Below, piece by piece: positions 35,751-44,645 of a stretch of 64,000 nucleotides of DNA. Position numbers and translations under genes: made by a program. The DNA lies in NCBI RefSeq assembly GCF_003002955.1, contig NZ_PVTJ01000001.1, positions 806,001 to 870,000 of the forward strand. The letters run 5' to 3'. Within the stretch, counting starts at the first letter, position 1. Every line of letters starts with the position of its first letter. This stretch comes from Glycomyces artemisiae. Its GTDB lineage: Bacteria > Actinomycetota > Actinomycetes > Mycobacteriales > Micromonosporaceae. The notes under the pieces were generated by a model. The model was given only the letters and a program-made list of their open reading frames with translations, did no database searches and was not told where the DNA came from.

Positions 35751-37400
35751 TCACTCGCGCCGGGCCGCGGCGGTCCCGGCCGGGCCGGTCACCGTCATCG
35801 CGTCGCCGTCGAAGACGACCCGCACGCCGTCGCCGACCCCGGCGAGTTCGCGGCGGTACTCGCCTTCACCGGTCGGCACCAGCGTAAACACCGGCCGCTC
35901 GGCCCCGAGCCAGACGCCGCCGATCCCGCCGCGCTCGTCGAGCGCGTACCAGCCGAGCACGGTCTGCTCGGCCGTCACGAGTTCCACGTAGGTGCGCAGC
36001 TCGTCCTGCTCGACCGCCGTGCCGGCGAGGCGGACCTCCTCGATCGCGCCGATGTCGCCCTCGACGGCCTCCAGCTCCTCGCGTCCGGCCTCGGTCTCGC
36101 CGCCCAGCAGCGCTTCCACCAGGGCCTCATGGGCCGCGACGTCCTCGGCGGTGAAGTCCGCGGAGGCGAACATCGCCGCCACCGCGTCGGCGCCCGTCGC
36201 GGCCGCCTCCAGGCCGTCCTCGCCCGCCGTCACCGTGTACGACCCGCCCGAGTCGAGCACGTAGGTGCCCTCCCTTGCTTGCAGCTCTTCGGGATCGACT
36301 TCGGCGTGCCCCTCCGGCAGCGGGATCGGCTCACCGGCTGCGAGTGCGGGCCCGATCGCGTCGACCAGGTCCCCGGCGGTGACGTCCTCGCCGTTCGACG
36401 CCACCGCGATGCTCACTTCCTGCTCGGGCAGCCAGGCGGCGACCGCGTTGTGCCCGGTGTCGCCGCCGCCCCCGGACGCGGTGATCACGGGCGTGCCGAG
36501 CAGCTCGGGCCCCACGGACACCCACCCGGGGATCTCGGCGGTGCCGTCCCCGTTGTCGAACGTCGTGTCCAGCAGCGCCTGCACCGCTTCGGGATCGATC
36601 ACCTCGCCCTCGAACAGGGCCCGCGTCCAGTCCGCGAGTTCCCCGGCGGTCATGGCGAGGTCGCCGTTGCCCTCCATGGCCCAGAACGGCCCCGCGAAGT
36701 CCCCGTTCGCGGTCGACGGCGCCCCGTCGACCCGCCCGACCGCGCGCGGCCCGGGCGCGGCGGGCTCGCCGTCCCAGAACCCGCCGAACCGCTCCCCGCC
36801 GAGCACGAGCATGTTGTCCGCCATGTGGTCCCGGTAGTTCCCGGTCGCCTCGTCGACGATGAGCGCGAGCAGCGAGTACCCGGCGTTCGAGTACAGGAAG
36901 TCGCTCCCCGGCTCGAACGCCGACGCGAGGCCGCTGATCGCCGCGACCGCCGCGTCCCGGTCGAGCGGCTCGTGGTCGCGGCCGTGCTCGCCTTCGAGGC
37001 CGCTCGTGTGCAGCAGCAGCTGCTCCACGGTGACCTCGGCGGCCGGGCCCGACAGGCCCGGCAGCAGCGACCCGGCCGTGTCGTCGAGCGACAGGAGCCC
37101 GTCGTGCGCGAGGCCGAGGACCGCGGCGGCCGTGAACGCCTTGCTCACCGACCCGATCGCGAACACCGTCTCATCGGTGACCGGCGCCGTCCCGTCGGCG
37201 GTCCCGAACGCGGCCCTGCACTCCACACCCTCCCCGGTGATCGCCACGGTCCCGCTGAACCCGGCGTCGGCCCACCGCCCCAGCCCGCTCACCAGCGCCG
37301 GGTCGCAGCCGCCGGCCTCCTCGGTCGTGTCCGGGTCGTCCTCGATCGTGCAACCGGCGGCCAGCACGGCCGCCGCGAGCATCGCCGCAATTCGTCTCAT
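35751..37400 (-). CDS. Beta-lactamase-fold serine hydrolase lipoprotein
   Basis: A 549-residue protein with a lipoprotein signal (lipobox LAAGC, lipidated Cys17). The class C beta-lactamase/DD-peptidase-like domain shows SVSK (Ser84-Lys87) as SxxK, 'YSNAGYSLLALIV' as the YxN motif and 'GGGGDTGHN' near the HxG position. About 180 further residues form an acidic C-terminal domain. It is probably a surface esterase or peptidase rather than an antibiotic-resistance enzyme. It lies directly upstream of the two-component genes, separated by at most 11 bp, so the three are probably one operon. Confidence 0.88.
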   Translation of the reverse strand: MRRIAAMLAAAVLAAGCTIEDDPDTTEEAGGCDPALVSGLGRWADAGFSGTVAITGEGVECRAAFGTADGTAPVTDETVFAIGSVSKAFTAAAVLGLAHDGLLSLDDTAGSLLPGLSGPAAEVTVEQLLLHTSGLEGEHGRDHEPLDRDAAVAAISGLASAFEPGSDFLYSNAGYSLLALIVDEATGNYRDHMADNMLVLGGERFGGFWDGEPAAPGPRAVGRVDGAPSTANGDFAGPFWAMEGNGDLAMTAGELADWTRALFEGEVIDPEAVQALLDTTFDNGDGTAEIPGWVSVGPELLGTPVITASGGGGDTGHNAVAAWLPEQEVSIAVASNGEDVTAGDLVDAIGPALAAGEPIPLPEGHAEVDPEELQAREGTYVLDSGGSYTVTAGEDGLEAAATGADAVAAMFASADFTAEDVAAHEALVEALLGGETEAGREELEAVEGDIGAIEEVRLAGTAVEQDELRTYVELVTAEQTVLGWYALDERGGIGGVWLGAERPVFTLVPTGEGEYRRELAGVGDGVRVVFDGDAMTVTGPAGTAAARRE

Positions 37401-37470
37401 GCCCGGACCGTACGGGCGGGCGTGTAAACCGGGCTTGAACGAGCCCGCCGCCCCAAGAAATTCACGAACT

Positions 37471-37552
37471 TCGATTCACTCCATTGCCTTTGAAAGCGGA
37501 TTCCGACTATACTTCCCGAAGGCATTGAATCGATTCACTTCAATGCGTGAAT
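37471..37552 (+). promoter_or_regulatory. Promoter and repeat-rich control region of the PL11 gene
   Basis: TTGCCT (37484-37489) and TATACT (37508-37513) are 18 bp apart. TCGATTCACT occurs at 37471-37480 and again at 37530-37539. Around the expected transcript start lie the palindrome TGAATCGATTCA (37526-37537) and the inverted repeat CATTGAA-N9-TTCAATG (37523-37545), with another GTGAATC just beyond. The clustered repeats flanking the promoter suggest a looping repressor or activator. Confidence 0.6.
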
Positions 37553-37638
37553 CTAAGCGCACCGTGTCGACCCGGCATGCCCATGGTGCGCCGCTCCGCC
37601 GCACCCCGGTGGACTCCTCTCTCACACACGGAGCAACC

Positions 37639-39882
37639 ATGCGTACAACCCGAAACCGGCGGCTGCGCAGCCTGTCGGTCCTGACGGCGGCGGCCCTCGC
37701 GGCCGCGACCGCCACGGCGGTCTGGGGCGTCGCCGACGCCGCCACGGTCCGCTATGAAGCAGAGACCTCTCCCGCGACGTGCGACGGGACGATCGACTCC
37801 AACAACGCCGGATTCTCCGGCAGCGGATTCTGCAACACCAGCAACGCCGTCGGCGCCGCGGCCCAGTTCACCGTCAACGCCCCGAGCGCGGGCACCGTGT
37901 CCCTCGCGATCCGGTACGCCCACGGCGCCACCGACACCCGCTCGGCCGACATCGCCGTCAACGGCGCCACGATCCAGGCCGCGAGCGCCTTCCCCGCCAC
38001 CGGCTCCTGGACCACCTGGTCCACCAAGACCGTGTCCATCCCCGTGAACGCGGGCAACAACACCGTGCGCCTGGCGGCCACCACCGCCGCCGGGCTCGCG
38101 AACATCGACTACGTCGAGGTCACCGACGGCGGCACCCCGCCGCAGCAGAACGGCAAGTACGAGGTCGAGGAGCTGACGCGCGGCGTCACCGTCGTGCCCT
38201 CCGGCTCGGGCGGGCTCGTGTCGTGGCGCCTGCTCGGCACCGATCCGTCCAATGTGGCGTTCAACGTCTACCGCGACGGCGCCAAGCTCAACTCCTCGCC
38301 GCTTACGGGCGCGACGAACTACCTCGACAGCAGCACCTCCGGCACGTACACCGTGCGCCCGGTCGTCAACGGCGTCGAGGGCGCGGCCTCCAGCGCCGAG
38401 GCCACCTTCAACTCCTCGGGCTACCTCGACCTCCCGCTCCAGCGGCCCAGCGGCGGCACCACGCCCTCCGGCGAGGCGTTCACCTACGAGGCCAACGACT
38501 TGAGCGTCGGCGACCTCGACGGCGACGGCCAGTACGAGTACGTCGTCAAGTGGTACCCCTCGAACGCCAAGGACAACTCGCAGTCCGGGTACACCGGCAA
38601 CACGATCATCGACGCCTACGAGCTCAACGGCACCCGGCTGTGGCGCATCGACCTGGGCCGCAACATCCGCTCCGGCGCGCACTACACGCAGTTCCAGGTG
38701 TACGACTACAACTCGGACGGCCGCGCCGAGATCGCGATGAAGACCGCCGACGCCACCGTCTCCGGCACCGGCCAGGTCATCGGCTCCTCCGGCGCGGACT
38801 ACCGGAACTCCTCCGGGTACGTCCTCTCAGGACCGGAGTACCTGACGATCTTCAACGGCCAGACCGGCGCCGCGATGGACACCATCGACTACAACCCGCC
38901 GCGCGGCACCGTCTCCTCCTGGGGCGACAGCTACGGCAACCGCGTGGACCGCTTCCTCGCGGGGACCGCGTACCTCGACGGCTCCACGCCCTCGATGATC
39001 TTCGCCCGCGGCTACTACACGCGCAGCGTGATCTGGGCCGTGGACTGGAACGGCACCGACCTGACCACCCGCTGGACCTTCGACTCGAACTCCGCGGGCA
39101 GCCAGTACACCGGCCAAGGGGCGCACAGCCTCTCGATCGCCGACCTGAACGGCGACGGCAACCAGGACGTGGTCTACGGCGCCATGGCGGTCGGCTCCAA
39201 CGGGCAGGCCCTGTGGCGCACCGGCTTCGGCCACGGCGACGCGCTCCACGTCTCCGACTTCGTGCCCAGCCGCGCCGGACAGGAGGTGTTCATGCCCCAC
39301 GAGAGCACGAGCCAGCCGTCCTCCAGCCTGAACGGGAGCAACGGGGCCATCCTGTTCCAGACCCCGGCGTGCTGCGACAACGGCCGCGGCGTGGCCGCGA
39401 ACGTGCTCGCCTCGAACGCGGGCGCCGAGTACTGGTCGTCGGCCGTCGACGGCCTGCTCAACGCCTCGGGCCAGAACATCGGGTCCAAGCCCGGCTCGAT
39501 CAACTTCCTGTCCTGGTGGGACGGCGACGGCGAGCGCGAGCTGCTCGACGGCACCTCGATCACCAACTACCCGTCCGGGACGCTGCTCTCGGGCTCGGGC
39601 GTGGCCTCGAACAACGGCACGAAGGCCACGCCGGGCCTGTCGGCCGACCTGTTCGGCGACTGGCGCGAAGAGGTCGTGTGGCGCACCAGCGACAACACCA
39701 AGCTGCGGATCTACGCCACGCCGTACCAGACGGACCTGCGGATCGCCACGCTCATGCACGACGTGCAGTACCGCGTCGCCATCGCCTGGCAGAACACCGC
39801 CTACAACCAGCCGCCGCACCCGAGCTTCTACATCGGCTCCGATGTGACGACCTACCCGTGGCCCGACGTCCACACCCCGTAG
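37639..39882 (+). CDS. Rhamnogalacturonan lyase (PL11) with N-terminal CBM
   Basis: A 747-residue secreted enzyme. After a signal peptide ending near 'GVADAA', residues 36-145 form a CBM35/CBM6-like module ('VRYEAETSPATCDG', 'GLANIDYVEVTDGG'). The catalytic part is the eight-bladed propeller of YesW/YesX-type lyases: 'EELTRGVTVVPSGSGGLVSWRLLGTDP' (split), calcium-binding 'DLDGDGQYEYVVKW', 'NSDGRAEIAMKTAD', 'DLNGDGNQDVVYG' and 'ADLFGDWREEVVWRT'. It cleaves the rhamnogalacturonan I backbone outside the cell. GGAG precedes the ATG. Confidence 0.95.
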   Translation: MRTTRNRRLRSLSVLTAAALAAATATAVWGVADAATVRYEAETSPATCDGTIDSNNAGFSGSGFCNTSNAVGAAAQFTVNAPSAGTVSLAIRYAHGATDTRSADIAVNGATIQAASAFPATGSWTTWSTKTVSIPVNAGNNTVRLAATTAAGLANIDYVEVTDGGTPPQQNGKYEVEELTRGVTVVPSGSGGLVSWRLLGTDPSNVAFNVYRDGAKLNSSPLTGATNYLDSSTSGTYTVRPVVNGVEGAASSAEATFNSSGYLDLPLQRPSGGTTPSGEAFTYEANDLSVGDLDGDGQYEYVVKWYPSNAKDNSQSGYTGNTIIDAYELNGTRLWRIDLGRNIRSGAHYTQFQVYDYNSDGRAEIAMKTADATVSGTGQVIGSSGADYRNSSGYVLSGPEYLTIFNGQTGAAMDTIDYNPPRGTVSSWGDSYGNRVDRFLAGTAYLDGSTPSMIFARGYYTRSVIWAVDWNGTDLTTRWTFDSNSAGSQYTGQGAHSLSIADLNGDGNQDVVYGAMAVGSNGQALWRTGFGHGDALHVSDFVPSRAGQEVFMPHESTSQPSSSLNGSNGAILFQTPACCDNGRGVAANVLASNAGAEYWSSAVDGLLNASGQNIGSKPGSINFLSWWDGDGERELLDGTSITNYPSGTLLSGSGVASNNGTKATPGLSADLFGDWREEVVWRTSDNTKLRIYATPYQTDLRIATLMHDVQYRVAIAWQNTAYNQPPHPSFYIGSDVTTYPWPDVHTP

Positions 39883-39943
39883 GGGAGTGAGCAGGCCCGA
39901 GGCCCCGGCGCTCTTTCCGGGGCCTCGGGAGCCCAAGCGCCGC

Positions 39944-41242
39944 TTAGCTGCTCCGCGGGAGGTCGCGCAGGACGATCTCGCAGTCGTAGTGCTGCGAGGC
40001 GGTCATCGTGCCGCGGAACCACAGCAGCGGCGTGCGGGACGGGTCGCCGGGGGCGACGATCGGACGCAGGTTGTCCACTTCGGAGTCCTCGGTGACCGGC
40101 GTCCAGGTCCACGTCGCGCCGCCGTCCGCGGTGCGGGCGTGGAAGATCTCGTGGAACGCCAGCGCCGACCCGTCCCGCGGGTCCACGGTGGTCGAGACGT
40201 ACACCGAGTCGAGGTCGTACGGGTCGATCGCGGCCAGGCCCGTGTAGTCCTCCTCGTGCGGCATGAGCCCGGCCCCGGCCTTCGCGAACTCGTTCACGGT
40301 CCACTCGCCGCCGGGCGCCATGCGCGCGTAGAAGAACCGCAGGTCCGGGTGGGCCCGGTGGCGGTCCAGGTGCTCCTCCTCGCCCGCGCGGGCGGTGAGC
40401 ACCGCGGCGACCGAGCCGTCGTCGCCGCGCCGGATGTCGGTGGTCCAGCAGTGCGACATCCGCACCCCGCCCCACCGCGACCCGGCCGCGAGGATCTTAG
40501 TCAGTTCCACTTGCGACGGCGCCTCACCGGAGACGGCCTCGGCGTCGACGACCGTGCCGTCGCTGCGGTGCAGGGCCCCGTTCTCCAAGTAGCCGTGGTA
40601 GATCGAGTTGTCGTAGTCCCGGGGGTGGTGGTCGGTGGTGACCAGGTCGATGCGCTTCCCGTCGCCGGCGTACCGGGTGTAGCCGTTGACGTAGCCGACC
40701 TTCGGCCGCGTGAACAGCTTGCCCGCGTAGGCCCAGGTGTCGCCGTCGTCGTCGGAGACCAGCGCGCACTGGTCGTCGTTGACGGCCCGCGCGAAGCAGT
40801 ACAGGCGCCCGCCCATCGACCGCAGGTTCGAGTACGTGACGCCCGCGCCGCCCGTGTAAGCGCTCCAGTCGAACTCGCGCTCGGGCCCCCAGCGGGTCGG
40901 GTCGCCCGGTTCGCTGACGCGCCAGCGGGTGCGGTCGTCGGTCTTGTGCTTGGTGTAGACGGCGAGCCAGCGGCCGTCGGCGCGGCGCCACAGCGCGGGC
41001 ACGTCGTGGTCGTCGGTCTCGAAGACCTCGTGGAGCACCACGACCTCGCTCGTCCCGGCCCGCAGGTCGACCACCGCGAGCTCGACGTTCCCGGACCGGC
41101 CCGCGCCGCCGGGGCCCTCGGCCGCGGCGATCGAGCCGACCACGAGGGTCTGCGCCTGCGGGTCGACGAGCGCGCGCTCGTCCTGGAACCAGCACCAGGC
41201 TCCGTTGTCGTTGACCGTGAGGATCGGGGAGTGGGCATTCAC
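39944..41242 (-). CDS. BNR_4-type propeller protein, putative glycan-active enzyme
   Basis: A 432-residue protein starting at GTG ('VNAHSPILTVNDNGAWCWFQDERALVD', in two parts). The pattern matches the BNR_4 group of putative sialidase-fold proteins (related to some polysaccharide lyases): 'VYTKHKTDDRTRWRVS', 'GVTYSNLRSMGGRLYCFARA', 'CALVSDDDGDTWAYAG', 'VGYVNGYTRYAGDGKRID', 'HHPRDYDNSIYHGYLENG'. No signal peptide is visible, so it may act on imported oligosaccharides. It is convergent with the rhamnogalacturonan lyase, and a LacI-type operator lies 48 bp upstream. Confidence 0.82.
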   Translation of the reverse strand: MNAHSPILTVNDNGAWCWFQDERALVDPQAQTLVVGSIAAAEGPGGAGRSGNVELAVVDLRAGTSEVVVLHEVFETDDHDVPALWRRADGRWLAVYTKHKTDDRTRWRVSEPGDPTRWGPEREFDWSAYTGGAGVTYSNLRSMGGRLYCFARAVNDDQCALVSDDDGDTWAYAGKLFTRPKVGYVNGYTRYAGDGKRIDLVTTDHHPRDYDNSIYHGYLENGALHRSDGTVVDAEAVSGEAPSQVELTKILAAGSRWGGVRMSHCWTTDIRRGDDGSVAAVLTARAGEEEHLDRHRAHPDLRFFYARMAPGGEWTVNEFAKAGAGLMPHEEDYTGLAAIDPYDLDSVYVSTTVDPRDGSALAFHEIFHARTADGGATWTWTPVTEDSEVDNLRPIVAPGDPSRTPLLWFRGTMTASQHYDCEIVLRDLPRSS

Positions 41243-41289
41243 GGAAGGGGTCCCTTCGTCGGCGTCCTTGCCTTTCCGCCCCACCCTAC

Positions 41290-41305
41290 TGGAAAGCGTT
41301 ATCCA
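41290..41305. promoter_or_regulatory. LacI-family-type operator
   Basis: TGGAAAGCGTTATCCA: outer TGGA/TCCA arms around a central CG, the pattern bound by LacI/GalR-family repressors (compare catabolite cre sites). It lies 48 bp upstream of the BNR_4 gene. Confidence 0.5.
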
Positions 41306-41409
41306 TCGCCAGTCCCACGTTCGTCCTGCCACCAAAGGCGCAGTCCCCGAACCGAAGATCGATCCCGCGGCCGACGCCCCGGCCCCCTTGCGCTCCATAC
41401 GCTCGCACC

Positions 41410-42150
41410 ATGGACCTCGCCATGGCCGCGTCACTCGCCGCCCTCGCCCTCATCGACTCGACGAGCTTCGGGACGCTGCTCATCCCGATCTGGCTGCTCC
41501 TCGCGCCCGGCCGCGTGAAAGCGGGCCGGATGCTCGTCTACCTGGGGACGATCGCGGTGTTCTACTTCGCGGTCGGCATGGCGATCGTGCTCGGCGCGAC
41601 GACCTTCATCGACGACCTCGGCGCGCTCCTGGACACCCGGCCCGCCATGTGGGTCCAGCTCGCGGTCGGCGTGGGCCTGGTCGTCCTCAGCTTCCGCTTC
41701 GACTCCAAGAAGTCGAAGGAGGGCGGCGGCCGCATGACCCGCTGGCGCGAGCGCGCCCTCGGCATCGAGTCCGAGCCCGGCGCGGTGAAGACCCGCACCG
41801 GCGCGCTCCCGCTCGTCGGCCTCGCCATCGGCGCCGCCACCCTCGAAGTCGCCACGATGCTCCCGTACCTCGCGGCCATCGGCATCGTCACCACCGCCGG
41901 CATCGGCGGCGCGGCCACCACTGCGACGATGGCCGGGTACTGCCTCGTCATGATCGCCCCGGCCCTGGTCCTCATGACGGCCCGCCTCGTCGCCCGCAAC
42001 GCCGTCGAACCGCTCCTCGTCAAGATCAACGACTGGATGACGAAGAACGCCGCCTCCACCACCGGCTGGATCGTCGGCATCGTGGGCTTCCTGGTGGCCC
42101 GAGACGCCGCCTGGCGCCTCGGCCTCCTGGAGCAGCTGCTCAACCGCTGA
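41410..42150 (+). CDS. GAP/Sap-family integral membrane protein
   Basis: A 246-residue protein with six hydrophobic segments and the family opening 'LAALALIDSTSFGTLLIPIWLLL', split as 'LAALALIDSTSFGTL' and 'LIPIWLLLAPGR'. A charged loop 'FDSKKSKEGGGRMTRWRERAL' separates two three-helix halves. Such proteins are LysE-like and include the mycobacterial Sap (sulfolipid-addressing) and Gap (glycolipid) proteins, thought to help export lipids. The partner substrate is unknown. No strong ribosome-binding site precedes the ATG. Confidence 0.78.
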   Translation: MDLAMAASLAALALIDSTSFGTLLIPIWLLLAPGRVKAGRMLVYLGTIAVFYFAVGMAIVLGATTFIDDLGALLDTRPAMWVQLAVGVGLVVLSFRFDSKKSKEGGGRMTRWRERALGIESEPGAVKTRTGALPLVGLAIGAATLEVATMLPYLAAIGIVTTAGIGGAATTATMAGYCLVMIAPALVLMTARLVARNAVEPLLVKINDWMTKNAASTTGWIVGIVGFLVARDAAWRLGLLEQLLNR

Positions 42151-42243
42151 GCCGTTCCCGCCGGTGTCCCGCCTGCGTCTTGCCCACCACGGAAGAGGAT
42201 CGCGACTACCGTCGAATTCGATGCCCCCACATCGAAAAGGCAG

Positions 42244-43245
42244 GTGACGACCTTGACCCCGGGCGTACTCCTCAAGGCCTACCGCGAGCGCGGCGGCCTC
42301 ACGCAGCGCGAGCTCGCCGACCGGTCCGGCGTGAGCCTGGCCGCGATCCGCGACCTCGAACAGGGCCGCAGCCGCCGCCCCCGCCGCGACTCGGTCCACG
42401 CGCTCGCGCGCGCCCTCGACCTCACCGGCCCCGAGGAGCGGCGGCTCCGCGCCGGCGCGCACACCCCGCCCGTGCTCGCCCCCGTGCCCGCGGCCCCGGC
42501 CGCACCGGCCGTCGCGCTCGGGGTCCTCGGGCCGCTGACGGTCTGGCACGGCGGCGTCCCGGCGCCGCTGAACGCCGCCAAGCCGCGGGTCCTCCTGCTG
42601 CGCCTCGCCCTCACCGCCGGTGAGGCGGTCGGCCGCGAGGAACTTGCGGACCTCCTGTGGGGCGAGCGGCGGCCCGACTCCGCCGCGAACCTGCTCTCCA
42701 CCTACATCGGACGGCTGCGGCGACTCCTCGAACCCGGCCCCGACGCCCCGCTCATGCTCTCCGGCACCCTGGGCGGCTACCGGCTCACCGCCGGGCCGGC
42801 CGTGCTCGACCTCGCGCAGCTGCGCGCGCTCGCCTCCCGCGCCGCGGCCGAACCGGACCCGAAGCGGGCCTTCCACCTCCTCGCCGCGGCCGCCCGGCTC
42901 TGGCGCGGCGAGACCGACGTGGACGAGCTGCGCCACGGCCCGCTCATGGCCGCCCTCATCGAGGAGTACGCCACCCTCCTGTGCGCTCTCTCAAGGGCGG
43001 CAAGGCGGCTCGGCGAGTGCGAACCCGTCCTCCCGCCACTGCGCGCCCTCGCCTCGCGCCTCGAACTCCACGAGCCGCTGCACGCCGAACTCGTCGCGGC
43101 GCTCGCCGCCGCCGGACGCCGGACCGAGGCCCTCGCCGCCTACGAGCGCATCCGCGGCGCTCTCGCCGACCAGCTCGGCATCGACCCCGGCGGGCTGTTG
43201 CGCGAGGCCCGTCGCGCCGTCCTGCGGCCCGTCGCCGCACGCTGA
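42244..43245 (+). CDS. XRE-BTAD (SARP-like) transcriptional regulator
   Basis: A 333-residue protein fusing an N-terminal XRE helix-turn-helix (residues 5-70, 'TQRELADRSGVSLAAIRDLEQGR') to a SARP-type winged helix ('VALGVLGPLTVWHGG', 'KPRVLLLRLAL', 'LLSTYIGRLRRLLEPG', 'GGYRLTAG') and a complete bacterial transcriptional activator domain ('LELHEPLHAELVAALAAAGRRTEALAAYERIR', in parts). It has no ATPase or TPR extension. SARPs often activate secondary metabolism, but no biosynthetic genes adjoin. The start is GTG. Confidence 0.88.
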   Translation: MTTLTPGVLLKAYRERGGLTQRELADRSGVSLAAIRDLEQGRSRRPRRDSVHALARALDLTGPEERRLRAGAHTPPVLAPVPAAPAAPAVALGVLGPLTVWHGGVPAPLNAAKPRVLLLRLALTAGEAVGREELADLLWGERRPDSAANLLSTYIGRLRRLLEPGPDAPLMLSGTLGGYRLTAGPAVLDLAQLRALASRAAAEPDPKRAFHLLAAAARLWRGETDVDELRHGPLMAALIEEYATLLCALSRAARRLGECEPVLPPLRALASRLELHEPLHAELVAALAAAGRRTEALAAYERIRGALADQLGIDPGGLLREARRAVLRPVAAR

Positions 43246-43246
43246 C

Positions 43247-43283
43247 GCGGCCGGACCGGCGCCCAGGGCCCCGGTCCGGCCGC
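43247..43283. terminator. Bidirectional terminator
   Basis: GCGGCCGGACCGG, 11-nt loop, CCGGTCCGGCCGC: a perfect 13-bp stem between the convergent BTAD regulator and NlpC/P60-like genes. Confidence 0.7.
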
Positions 43284-43291
43284 CGTCGGGG

Positions 43292-43843
43292 TCAGCCAGC
43301 GACGATCTTGTGGTACTGGCGCGGCACGTAGCCGTTGCTGCGCAGCCAGTCGATCGTGTACGTGTGGGCCCGCATCCCCATGCCGACGGTCGTCAGTTCG
43401 TACGCCCGGATGGCGTCGGGGATCTCGGCGTGCCACTTCTCGAAGAGCATGCAGTGGCCGTTCGGGTAGGCCGCGGCCTTGTTGAGGATGTCGCCCTGCT
43501 TGAGGTTGTCCCAGGGCTTCTCGCGGGAGATGTCGGGGAGGGTCCGGGTCGAGTGGCCGGGCGTGGGGGAGTGCCACGCCATCGACACGAAGCCGGAGCA
43601 GTCCTGGCGGTAGGTGTGGCTGCCCTCGTAGTCGCTGGCGCGGCTGTCGCCGTTGTACGGGATGTCACGGTTGTACCAGTTGCGAGCCCGCAGCATCACA
43701 TTGGAGCGCGTGATCTCGCCGTTGTAGGCGGCCTCGGCGGGGCTGGCGACGACGATCGCGGGGATCGTCACGGCGGGCACGAGCGCCGCGGCCCGCAGGA
43801 GCCTGCGCCGGGACAGGTTGGTCTGGTCGTCTCGATCGGCCAT
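43292..43843 (-). CDS. Tat-exported NlpC/P60-like protein
   Basis: A 183-residue protein with a twin-arginine signal 'LSRRRLLRAAALVPAVTIPAI' (split after 'VPAV') and cleavage after 'AEA' near residue 38. The mature part has the papain-like features 'YRQDCSGFVSMAWH' (nucleophile Cys) and 'GHCMLFEKW' (His), as in NlpC/P60 peptidases that cut peptidoglycan stem peptides. The domain is short, and a third catalytic residue is not obvious. It is probably a cell-wall hydrolase or a related amidase. Confidence 0.8.
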   Translation of the reverse strand: MADRDDQTNLSRRRLLRAAALVPAVTIPAIVVASPAEAAYNGEITRSNVMLRARNWYNRDIPYNGDSRASDYEGSHTYRQDCSGFVSMAWHSPTPGHSTRTLPDISREKPWDNLKQGDILNKAAAYPNGHCMLFEKWHAEIPDAIRAYELTTVGMGMRAHTYTIDWLRSNGYVPRQYHKIVAG

Positions 43844-43999
43844 GCGCGTCTCTTCCTCTCAAGGGGGCCCGGTCCCGGGGCGGCCCGCCCGCGCGGTGCG
43901 CCGCCCCGGCTCCGGGGATGAACTGCCCTTGAGGTTACGAATCCCGCATCGACCCCGAATGACACCGAAACCCGTACTCCACCCGTACTCCGGTGCGCC

Positions 44000-44548
44000 T
44001 CAAGCGGACCTGAGCGCCCGGTGCAGGCGGATCGCCGAGGCGAGGAAGAACAGGCCGCCGACCGTGGCGTACCCGGCGACGCCGGTCAGGGCCGCGGCGT
44101 CGCCGCCGGACATGATGATGAAGCCGGTGCCGGCGACCGTGGAGATGGCGCCGCTGAGGATCTGCGGCCACTGGCCGCCGAGCCCGCGGCGGCGGATCGC
44201 GACGACGAGCTGCACGACTCCGGCGGTGATCGCCCAGACGCCCCACACGCGGAGCACGGCCGGGAGGCCGGAGGCGGCGGCGAAGCCGAGACCGATCGCG
44301 GCGAGGAGGCTCAGGCCCATGTTGAAGTACAGCAGGACGCGGTTCTCGGTCGAGGACCGGAAGTCGACGACGGCCGCGGCCACGTCGAACAGCGGGTAGA
44401 GGACGAGCAGCGCGGCGCCCAGCGCCCCGATCTCGGCGCCGCTGGCGACGAGGAGCCCGGCCCAGACGGCGGCGAAGGCGAAGCGGACGTAGTACAGGTT
44501 GCGCAGCGACGCGGCGTGCTGCGGTCGGGATTCGAGATCGGCGGTCAT
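44000..44548 (-). CDS. DUF308-like integral membrane protein
   Basis: A 182-residue protein with six hydrophobic helices, including 'VRFAFAAVWAGLLVAS', 'AALLVLYPLFDVAAAVVDF' and 'GVWAITAGVVQLVVAIRRR', the pattern of HdeD/DUF308 proteins. The function is unknown; HdeD relates to acid stress in enterobacteria. The start is set by AGGAGGAC upstream; an open extension of 50 codons further upstream runs across the operator and is unlikely. It is divergent from the TetR gene that probably represses it. Confidence 0.82.
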   Translation of the reverse strand: MTADLESRPQHAASLRNLYYVRFAFAAVWAGLLVASGAEIGALGAALLVLYPLFDVAAAVVDFRSSTENRVLLYFNMGLSLLAAIGLGFAAASGLPAVLRVWGVWAITAGVVQLVVAIRRRGLGGQWPQILSGAISTVAGTGFIIMSGGDAAALTGVAGYATVGGLFFLASAIRLHRALRSA

Positions 44549-44568
44549 GGCGTCCTCCTGGTGAGTTG

Positions 44569-44594
44569 AAGTAGAATGACTAGTCACTCTACTT
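44569..44594. promoter_or_regulatory. TetR-type operator in the divergent promoter
   Basis: A 26-bp palindrome with one mismatched pair: arms AAGTAGA and TCTACTT around the core TGACTAGTCA. It lies 20 bp upstream of the membrane-protein start and 51 bp upstream of the TetR start. Confidence 0.8.
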
Positions 44595-44645
44595 GAAGGA
44601 TCATACGCACGGCGCAGCCCGGCGTGCAAGAGGGGAAGGACACGT

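Noticed and set aside
35751-37400. Beta-lactamase-fold lipoprotein as an antibiotic-resistance gene
   Set aside because: Length, lipoprotein anchor, extra C-terminal domain and linkage to a two-component system fit an esterase or peptidase; no resistance-specific motif is visible.
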